NCBI GenBank assembly: GCA_011605715.1 | Contig: JAAOZO010000199.1 | Coordinates: forward strand, 1 to 5,757 | DNA length: 5,757 nucleotides | DNA from: Nitrososphaerota archaeon | GTDB taxonomy: Archaea > Thermoproteota > EX4484-205 > JAAOZO01 | Reading direction: 5' to 3' | In this document: positions 1-4,882 of the stretch, one piece after another | Numbering within the stretch: the first letter of the stretch is position 1 | Layout: every line of letters begins with the position of its first letter | Program-made: the position numbers and the translations under genes | The notes under the pieces: model-generated | Database searches by the model: none | Told to the model about the DNA's origin: nothing | The model's input: only the letters and a program-made list of their open reading frames with translations

Positions 1-777
1 GATATCGCTGAAGGAGGAAGTTTTTATGTTAGGGTTAATAGGGTTGAAGGAGCTATATCACCAGAAGAAGTAAGCTCTCTAGAGAGAAAAGTTGGTTCTA
101 TTATTTCCGAAAAGTTTAGGAAGAAAACAAGCTTCAAAAATCCAGAAGAGGTTTTTATCCTTCACGTTGAAAGTGGTGCTTATGCATTAGGCAAATTTTT
201 AGAGCCCTCAGAAAGAAAAAATTTAAAAGAAAGACAAAACAAAACAAAACCAAAATTTCATGCCTCAATGCTTCCTCCTGATTTATCGCGAGCTTTGGTG
301 AATCTAGCGAGGGTTAAAAAAGGTGATATTGTTTTTGACCCCTTCTGTGGAATGGGTGGAATTCTTCTTGAAGCTGAATTATTAGGAGCAAAAACGATTG
401 GAGTAGACTTTAATGAAAAAATGTTACGTGGAGCGAAAGAGAATCTTACTTTTTATAGCGCTTTTAACTATGATTTGATAAGAGGTGATGCTAGATTCCT
501 TCCTATAGTGAAGGCAAACAAAGCAGCAACTGATCCTCCTTACGGAAGACTATCTCCAAAACTTAAAAAGGAACCTATAGTTGATCTTTACACAAAGTTT
601 ATAGCCAACCTCTCCAACATCATTGCAACTGGTGGATACTTTGCTATGGTTTACCCGAAAGGTTTAGAAGTAAAAACATTATTAAACGAGAGCGGTTTTC
701 GCTTGATTTCTGAAGACGATGTTATGGTTCATGGAAAGCTAACAAGAGTTTTTTTAGCTTTACGCAAGGTGAGCTAA
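1..777 (+). CDS. trmG10: tRNA (guanine(10)-N2)-methyltransferase, Trm-G10 type (5' partial)
   Basis: The reading frame is open from base 1 to the TAA at 775-777, giving 258 visible residues; the true start lies upstream, and the ATG at 268 is internal. Visible residues 1 to about 75 look like the end of a THUMP RNA-binding domain (FYVRVNRVEG, then EEVFILHVESGAYALGKFL). A Rossmann methyltransferase domain follows: KPKFHASMLPPDLSRAL leads into motif I DPFCGMGGIL near residue 113, an acidic motif II at GVDFNEK, and the catalytic TDPPYGR near residues 177-183. THUMP plus DPPY is the signature of the archaeal enzyme that makes m2G or m2,2G at tRNA position 10 (COG1041 family), using S-adenosylmethionine in the cytoplasm. 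Motif I has Met where Thr is common (DPFCGTGG). It ends 2 nt before the RNase Z start, so the two genes are probably cotranscribed. Another THUMP methyltransferase specificity is possible but less likely. Confidence 0.88.
   Translation, partial: DIAEGGSFYVRVNRVEGAISPEEVSSLERKVGSIISEKFRKKTSFKNPEEVFILHVESGAYALGKFLEPSERKNLKERQNKTKPKFHASMLPPDLSRALVNLARVKKGDIVFDPFCGMGGILLEAELLGAKTIGVDFNEKMLRGAKENLTFYSAFNYDLIRGDARFLPIVKANKAATDPPYGRLSPKLKKEPIVDLYTKFIANLSNIIATGGYFAMVYPKGLEVKTLLNESGFRLISEDDVMVHGKLTRVFLALRKVS
768..772 (+). promoter_or_regulatory. Ribosome binding site deciding the TTG start of rnz
   Basis: GGTGA matches the complement of the archaeal 16S rRNA 3' end and lies inside the last codons of the upstream methyltransferase gene. 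It is 7 nt before the TTG at 780. It supports that TTG as the RNase Z start and suggests the two genes are translated from one transcript. Confidence 0.7.
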
Positions 778-779
778 CT

Positions 780-1697
780 TTGAGAGGTAAACTTGTTTTT
801 CTTGGAACCTCTGCAGGAGTTCCAACAGAGTCTAGAAGCTTGCCTTCTTTGGCATTAGTGTGGAACGGCGAAATTATCCTATTCGATGTAGGTGAAGGCA
901 CTCAACACAGAATGATAAAGGCACAGCTAAGTCCGGTAAAGGTTACTAAGGTCTTCATTACACATATGCACGGTGACCATGTTCTTGGCTTACCTGGCTT
1001 AATAATGACGATGTCTTTGATGAAGAGAACTCAACCTCTAGAGGTGTTTGGACCTCCTGGACTTAAGAATTTTTTAAATTGCTTACTTCCAACTATTCAT
1101 GAAGACGAGGAAAGTACAAAGTTTAGCATAATTGTGAATGAAATTACTCAAGATGGTCTTGTAGTTTCAGAGAAAGATTATGAAGTGTATTCTATCAAGG
1201 TTAAGCATGGCGTAGAAAATAGAGCGTATAAGTTCGTAGAAAAAGATAGGCCTGGGAAGTTTAACGAAGAGGTAGCAATCAAACTTGGTATCCCTGAAGG
1301 TCCATTAAGGAAAGAACTAATTGAAGGCAAAAGTATAACTCTAAATGGAAAAGTTATAACTCCAGAAATGGTAGTTGGTCCTCCTCGACCTGGCTTTAAG
1401 CTTGTATATACTGGAGACACTGCTTATTCTGAAAACTTGGTTGAGTTTTCAAGAAATGCTGATATACTCGTACATGAATCTACTTTTGATTCGAGTAAAG
1501 AAGATGCGGCAAAGAAAGTCTTTCATTCCTTGGCATCTGATGCTGCTGTTGTTGCTGCGTTGAGTGGGGCTAAAAAACTTATATTAACTCATTTTAGTGC
1601 TAGATATAAAGATGCAGATATACTGGTAGAAGATGCAAAGAGAGTTTTTAAAAATGTAGTTGCAGCAGAAGATCTGATGGAAATTATAATCGATTAG
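780..1697 (+). CDS. rnz: Ribonuclease Z (tRNA 3' processing endonuclease)
   Basis: This 305-residue protein is full length for the short form of RNase Z, a zinc-dependent metallo-beta-lactamase-fold endonuclease that removes the 3' trailer from precursor tRNA in the cytoplasm. The N-terminus (VFLGTSAGVPTESRSLPS) is typical. Metal ligands are visible in order: HMHGDH at residues 62-67, His143 in KHGVENRAYKF, Asp213 in YTGDTAY, and His271 in LTHFSARY. HESTF at 232-236 and HSLASDAA at 249-256 match the family's catalytic motifs. The flexible tRNA-binding arm appears to be present, with the glycine-proline segment around residues 170-185 (LGIPEGPLRKELIEGKSI). The TTG start follows a GGTGA site by 7 nt, and the protein then begins directly with the first beta strand. 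It is downstream of the tRNA methyltransferase by 2 nt and convergent with the next gene. In archaea whose tRNA genes lack CCA, its product is the substrate for the CCA enzyme, also encoded in this window. Confidence 0.95.
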   Translation: MRGKLVFLGTSAGVPTESRSLPSLALVWNGEIILFDVGEGTQHRMIKAQLSPVKVTKVFITHMHGDHVLGLPGLIMTMSLMKRTQPLEVFGPPGLKNFLNCLLPTIHEDEESTKFSIIVNEITQDGLVVSEKDYEVYSIKVKHGVENRAYKFVEKDRPGKFNEEVAIKLGIPEGPLRKELIEGKSITLNGKVITPEMVVGPPRPGFKLVYTGDTAYSENLVEFSRNADILVHESTFDSSKEDAAKKVFHSLASDAAVVAALSGAKKLILTHFSARYKDADILVEDAKRVFKNVVAAEDLMEIIID

Positions 1698-1708
1698 TTT
1701 TGAAAAGT

Positions 1709-1733
1709 AAGCACACCTTTCTGTTGTGCTTTT
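1709..1733. terminator. Inverted repeat between convergent genes, possible two-way terminator
   Basis: AAGCACA (1709-1715) pairs with TGTGCTT (1725-1731) around a 9-nt loop, followed on the + strand by two further T residues. It sits in the 45-bp gap between the ends of rnz and the kinase-like gene. On the - strand the repeat is followed by ACTTTTC. Archaeal termination depends mainly on T-rich tracts, so the hairpin's role is an inference. Confidence 0.4.
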
Positions 1734-1742
1734 GACCATTCG

Positions 1743-2309
1743 TTATTCTTTAGATAGCTCAAGCTTTTCCATTATTTTTCTTATATTGTGTTTTAGTTCT
1801 TGTAAGTCTCCCTCGTTTTCTATCTTTATGCCCTCGTTGTCATTTATCACATCTCTTAAGCCAATATTTAGCTCAACTTCATCTCTTGTTCTTAGCTCTT
1901 CCAAAGTTTTAGGGTCATCTGCTCTACGCCTTCTTGAAAGTCTTTCTAATCTTGTTTCTATGCTAGCAACTATAACTAACAGCAGAACTTTATTAAAAGT
2001 TTTTCTAAAGATCTCAAGTTCTTCTTTGCTCCTAAGTCCATCTATTATAACAAGATTTTTGTTTAGTTCTTCAATCTTATTTATTGTTAATTCCGCTACG
2101 ATTCCAGGCCCATGCTCTTTCCTAAGCTCTACGATAAACTCTTGCATCGATTTTGCATCCTCTTTTATCCCCCTCTTCTTTGCTTCTTCTCTAACGCAGT
2201 CTCCCATAGAAACTACTGGAAAATCATATTCTTCCATTATTAGCTTTGATACTGTGGACTTTCCTGCTCCAGGAAGTCCCGTCACTACTATAAGCGTTTT
2301 ATTTTTCAT
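1743..2309 (-). CDS. UPF0200 family P-loop nucleotide kinase-like protein
   Basis: This 188-residue protein, about the usual length for the family, starts at ATG 2309; an in-frame TAG just upstream (2319-2321) rules out a longer protein. A P-loop GLPGAGKST lies at residues 11-19. Then come the family motif MGDCVREEAKKRG (35-47), a strand ending in Asp at IIDGLRS (88-94) and an arginine-rich lid SRRRRADDPKTLEELRTRD (125-143), typical of archaeal UPF0200 proteins. The fold resembles adenylate kinase and dephospho-CoA kinase, and annotation pipelines often use those names, but the true substrate is not established. Archaeal dephospho-CoA kinase activity has been assigned to an unrelated family (DUF359), so a dephospho-CoA kinase label would be unsafe. 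The protein has no signal peptide or membrane segment and should be cytoplasmic. It is a single-gene unit, convergent with rnz and divergent from thpR. Its ribosome binding site is weak: an AGGAGC sits 14 nt before the ATG, too far to be a normal one. Confidence 0.85.
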   Translation of the reverse strand: MKNKTLIVVTGLPGAGKSTVSKLIMEEYDFPVVSMGDCVREEAKKRGIKEDAKSMQEFIVELRKEHGPGIVAELTINKIEELNKNLVIIDGLRSKEELEIFRKTFNKVLLLVIVASIETRLERLSRRRRADDPKTLEELRTRDEVELNIGLRDVINDNEGIKIENEGDLQELKHNIRKIMEKLELSKE

Positions 2310-2344
2310 TCTTGCTTTCTAAAGCTCCTAATGCAAAGAAAACA

Positions 2345-2352
2345 ATTTAAAT
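2345..2352. promoter_or_regulatory. ATTTAAAT palindrome, candidate TATA box between divergent genes
   Basis: The perfect 8-bp palindrome lies in the 72-bp gap between the divergent starts at 2309 (-) and 2382 (+). For the kinase-like gene, a TATA centre here would put transcription start near 2322, leaving a leader of about a dozen nt. For thpR it would put the start near 2375, too close to the GGAGG at 2371-2375 to preserve it, so thpR may use another element upstream, for example TTTTATTT near 2297-2304. The assignment rests on spacing and composition only. Confidence 0.3.
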
Positions 2353-2370
2353 GTTGGCTTTCTAGTTTTA

Positions 2371-2375
2371 GGAGG
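2371..2375 (+). promoter_or_regulatory. Ribosome binding site deciding the TTG start of thpR
   Basis: GGAGG is 6 nt before the TTG at 2382. It favours that start over the in-frame ATG at 2331, which has no comparable site and would add 17 residues not seen in the family. Confidence 0.75.
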
Positions 2376-2381
2376 CTAAAG

Positions 2382-2933
2382 TTGCGAGCTTTTGTGTCTA
2401 TGGACCTTGAAGATAAAACTATTGTTAGAAAAATAAAAGAAGTACAGGAAGAAATAGTTTCGACAGGATGTGACATTAAATTAGTTGAAGAGTATAACTT
2501 TCATTTTAGTTTAGCTTTCTTGGGAGAAATCAACGAGGTTCAAAGAAGCGAAATATGCAAATTTTTAGGCACACTTGACAAGACAAGTACAAAAATTAAG
2601 CTAAGTGGAATAGGCTCTTTTCCTTCAAGCAACAATCCTAGAGTCATATGGATTGGCGTTTCTGATGGTGCTGAATTACTTAGAGAAAGTGCAAAAAGAA
2701 TTTGGCCATTTTTAGAAAAAATTGGAATTAAGATAGATAAAAGGTTTGAGCCTCACTTAACCATAGCAAGAGTAAGGTCTTCAAGAAATAAGGATAAGTT
2801 AGTTGCGAAATTAGCTGAATTAGCTAGCGCCGAGTTTGGTGAAGTACTCGTTTCTCCTATAAGATTAAAGAAAAGTACCCTAACTTATAGCGGCCCGATC
2901 TATGAAACGTTGTGTGAGGCAGGATTAAGATGA
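2382..2933 (+). CDS. thpR: RNA 2',3'-cyclic phosphodiesterase / 2'-5' RNA ligase-like protein (ThpR)
   Basis: From the TTG start this is a 183-residue protein of the 2H phosphodiesterase superfamily (LigT/ThpR). It begins MRAFVSMDL, the family's usual first strand, which together with the GGAGG site argues for this start over the upstream ATG at 2331. The two catalytic H-x-T/S motifs are HFS at residues 41-43 (in HFSLAFLGE) and HLT at 125-127 (in PHLTIARV). The first motif uses Ser where Thr is common. Known members hydrolyse 2',3'-cyclic phosphate RNA ends to 2'-phosphates and can join tRNA halves through a 2'-5' bond in vitro; the cellular role in archaea is not settled. The stop overlaps the cca start (ATGA at 2930-2933), so translation is probably coupled. 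This pairing suggests a role near tRNA 3' ends or tRNA splicing and repair, which is inference. The protein should be cytoplasmic. Confidence 0.92.
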   Translation: MRAFVSMDLEDKTIVRKIKEVQEEIVSTGCDIKLVEEYNFHFSLAFLGEINEVQRSEICKFLGTLDKTSTKIKLSGIGSFPSSNNPRVIWIGVSDGAELLRESAKRIWPFLEKIGIKIDKRFEPHLTIARVRSSRNKDKLVAKLAELASAEFGEVLVSPIRLKKSTLTYSGPIYETLCEAGLR

Positions 2934-4357
2934 GCGATGCTCTCTCTTCTGTAGTAGACCAAGCATTAAGAATAATAAAACCTAACGAAGACTTAAGAAA
3001 AAAAGTTAGTCAAACTGTAGAAACTGTAATTAGAGACCTAAGGGAAATCTTTTCAAAAATAGACCAGAGAATTGAAGTTGAGCTTGAAGGCTCAATAGCA
3101 AAAGATACATGGACTTCAAAAGATATAGATGCAGATGTTTTTGTTTTGTTTCCAAAAGATTATAGCAAAGATGAAATTGGGAAGATCACAATAAATTCAG
3201 TAGTCTCAAAGTATGGTAAAGAAAAATGCTTACTGAGGTATGCTGAGCATCCGTATGTAACAATAAATTTTGAGTTTATGGATGTAGACGTTGTCCCTTG
3301 CTATAAGGTTGAGCCTCCAAATTGGCTTTCTGCTACAGATAGATCTGTTTACCATACAAGATTTGTAAAGAGCAGGTTCGATGATAAGCTAAAAGATAGC
3401 TCTAGGCTGTTGAAAGTCTTTCTTAAGAGCATAGATGCCTATGGCGCTGAAATAAAAATTGGCGGGTTCAGTGGATTTTTATGTGAGCTCCTAGTTTACA
3501 ACTATGGTGGTTTTCTGGAAACAATTAAAGCCTTTTCTGAGGTAAAACTTCCACTGATCATTGATCCAACAAGAAAAGTTGCACATTTGGATAAAAAAAC
3601 TTTAGTGGAAACTTTTGGTTCCGATTTTATCGTTATAGATCCCGTAGACCCCGAAAGAAACGTGGCTGCTGCAGTAACAAAAGAAAATTTCTGGAAGTTT
3701 TCTTGGGCATGCAGATCTTTTTTAAAGCGGCCTTCTTTAAGCTACTTTAAACTAGAAGGTTTTTTTGAGTCTTCTTCTTTAGAAGAAATTACCAATGCAA
3801 TCTCTTCTGGAGATTTAAAGATTTATGGTATTTTAGTGAAGCCTTGGAAAGCTCCTCCTGATGTTCTTTGGGGGCAAATTAAACGCATATTAAAGCGGGT
3901 TGAATCAGAAGCAAAACAAAACGACTTCAATGTCATAAGAAGTGATGCTTGGAGCGATGAGGTTAAAGAGCTCTTATTCCTTTTTGTTTTAGAAGATGAC
4001 AAAATAGAAGCTAAAGAGCAACTTGGTCCAAAAACATATGATTATGAGAATGCGGAGAAGTTTATCAGAAAACATCTTAGTGATAAGAATACGCTTTTTG
4101 GTCCTTTTATAAAAGATGAAAGATGGCACGTATTGAAGAAAAGAACTTTAACTACCTTTTCAGATATGCTAGCTTTCATAGTTTCAGACGATAAGTTTCT
4201 AAGTAGTTTACCTCAGGAAGCAGTGAGCTCATTTAAATCGTTTAAAGTGCTAAAAGGCATAGACTTAGTAAGATACGCCACTTCTTCAGAAGATAAAAAG
4301 AAAGTGCTTATGAGGTTTCTTTCTGGGAAAGATTGGTGGATAAAAAACATAGTCTAG
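2930..4357 (+). CDS. cca: CCA-adding enzyme, archaeal class I tRNA nucleotidyltransferase
   Basis: This 475-residue protein builds or repairs the 3' CCA end of tRNA from CTP and ATP without a nucleic acid template. The N-terminal nucleotidyltransferase head has the GS motif at residues 54-55 (EGSIAKDTW), the carboxylate pair DADVF (Asp67, Asp69) and the third acidic position in MDVDVVPCYKV (Asp118/Asp120). The class I central region follows: TDRSVYHTRFV (136-146), GGFSGFLCELLVYNYGGF (178-195) and IDPVDPERNVAAAVTKENF (236-254). The C-terminal part should form the body and tail domains that clamp the tRNA acceptor and T arm. The length is in the family range, slightly on the long side, and no catalytic residue looks lost. 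The ATG overlaps the thpR stop by 4 nt, with AGGA 5 nt upstream, so it is probably the second gene of a two-gene operon. Functionally it acts after RNase Z, encoded nearby. Confidence 0.96.
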   Translation: MSDALSSVVDQALRIIKPNEDLRKKVSQTVETVIRDLREIFSKIDQRIEVELEGSIAKDTWTSKDIDADVFVLFPKDYSKDEIGKITINSVVSKYGKEKCLLRYAEHPYVTINFEFMDVDVVPCYKVEPPNWLSATDRSVYHTRFVKSRFDDKLKDSSRLLKVFLKSIDAYGAEIKIGGFSGFLCELLVYNYGGFLETIKAFSEVKLPLIIDPTRKVAHLDKKTLVETFGSDFIVIDPVDPERNVAAAVTKENFWKFSWACRSFLKRPSLSYFKLEGFFESSSLEEITNAISSGDLKIYGILVKPWKAPPDVLWGQIKRILKRVESEAKQNDFNVIRSDAWSDEVKELLFLFVLEDDKIEAKEQLGPKTYDYENAEKFIRKHLSDKNTLFGPFIKDERWHVLKKRTLTTFSDMLAFIVSDDKFLSSLPQEAVSSFKSFKVLKGIDLVRYATSSEDKKKVLMRFLSGKDWWIKNIV

Positions 4358-4362
4358 ATTTA

Positions 4363-4380
4363 AAAAAGCTTAAGCTTTTT
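4363..4380. terminator. Perfect 18-bp palindrome, probable bidirectional terminator
   Basis: AAAAAGCTTAAGCTTTTT is perfectly self-complementary. As RNA it can form a 7-bp stem with a TTAA loop and ends in five T residues on either strand. It begins 5 nt after the cca stop and overlaps the TAA of the convergent DUF1854 gene (4379-4381). T-rich ends on both strands fit termination of both genes. Confidence 0.6.
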
Positions 4381-4882
4381 ACGCTACAGATTCAAGGAGT
4401 TCTCTACTTTTCTTATCCATCTTGTACAACTCTTCTGCTACATAAACGTTATCGTTCGTGTCAATTATTACAATCTTGTCTCCTGCTCTGCTTACGCTTC
4501 TTCTTCCTCTTGTTCTAAACTCCCTTTGGCCTCTATCTGTTTCTACAACCCACACGAATTCATCCCCACTTGTTTCTAACTTTTTCACCTTTTTTATCTT
4601 TGGCATAAAGTAAAGCTTATCTAGAATTTCTTCCAAGTTTTTTCTAGATTCTTCATCCATTTTTCTGTAGTCCTCTACCATAAGTACTTCGTTTCCACTT
4701 GCGTCAACAAATATTAAGAAATAAGGATAGCTTATTGGGAATGGTTTCTTAGGTATTACTTCAAAAATCTCTCCGTTTTTGTTTACCAGTCTAACTGTGT
4801 TTGCTCTTTCGCCTTTAAGAATTTTTACGCCTTCTATTTCAGTAGTCCATGTTTTCTTTAAGAAGTCTTCAAGCGGTGGCAA
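4379..4882 (-). CDS. DUF1854 family protein associated with ABC exporter
   Basis: From a TTG start at 4882 this is a 167-residue soluble protein (begins MPPLEDFLKKTW). The TTG is preferred because GGTGA lies 8 nt before it; an ATG at 4927 would give 182 residues but lacks such a site and lies deeper in the exporter gene. The sequence resembles DUF1854, an uncharacterised domain known from the C-termini of ABC transporter proteins and proposed to bind ligand. Recognisable parts are TVRLVNKNGEIFEVIPKKPFP and the paired segments VEDYRKMDEESRKNLEEIL (69-87) and AEELYKMDKKSRELLESV (149-166), part of an internal duplication of about 57 residues. There is no signal peptide or membrane segment. The gene overlaps the exporter's end by 14 nt in another frame, so the two are almost certainly cotranscribed and probably act together. 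A regulatory or ligand-sensing subunit of the exporter is a reasonable guess, but no function is proven. Confidence 0.75.
   Translation of the reverse strand: MPPLEDFLKKTWTTEIEGVKILKGERANTVRLVNKNGEIFEVIPKKPFPISYPYFLIFVDASGNEVLMVEDYRKMDEESRKNLEEILDKLYFMPKIKKVKKLETSGDEFVWVVETDRGQREFRTRGRRSVSRAGDKIVIIDTNDNVYVAEELYKMDKKSRELLESVA
4385..4795 (-). repeat. Internal two-fold protein repeat in the DUF1854 gene
   Basis: Residues 30-87 (bases 4795-4622) and 110-166 (bases 4555-4385) align from end to end. Shared positions include the opening V-x-V/L-V, a hydrophobic strand ending I/V-D, an Asn turn, and the helix pattern YRKMDEESRKNLEEIL against LYKMDKKSRELLESV. The likeness is at the protein level; the DNA copies have diverged, so the duplication is old. 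Confidence 0.6.

Noticed and set aside
268..777. ATG at 268 as the start of a small methyltransferase
   Set aside because: The frame is open upstream to base 1 and encodes THUMP-like sequence running straight into the methyltransferase domain, so the ATG is internal.
1178..1563. Open frames on the - strand (1178-1420) and + strand (1375-1563) inside rnz
   Set aside because: Both lie wholly inside the RNase Z gene, whose motifs are intact across the region. Neither has a ribosome binding site or recognisable domain.
1743..2309. Naming the kinase-like protein dephospho-CoA kinase or adenylate kinase
   Set aside because: The motifs place it in UPF0200, whose substrate is not established; the more specific name is not supported by the sequence.
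1726..2322. 198-residue open frame on the + strand opposite the kinase-like gene
   Set aside because: It is the antisense shadow of a clear P-loop protein. Its translation is a serine- and phenylalanine-rich string with no recognisable domain, as expected from the complement of the real codons.
2331..2381. 17-residue N-terminal extension of ThpR from the ATG at 2331
   Set aside because: It has no ribosome binding site, is basic and unlike the family, and is followed by GGAGG 6 nt before a TTG that gives the standard N-terminus.
4333..4518. 61-residue + strand open frame across the end of cca and the DUF1854 gene
   Set aside because: It starts within the cca end, passes through the palindrome and runs antisense to DUF1854. 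Its hydrophobic, leucine- and cysteine-rich sequence is a by-product of the opposite strand.
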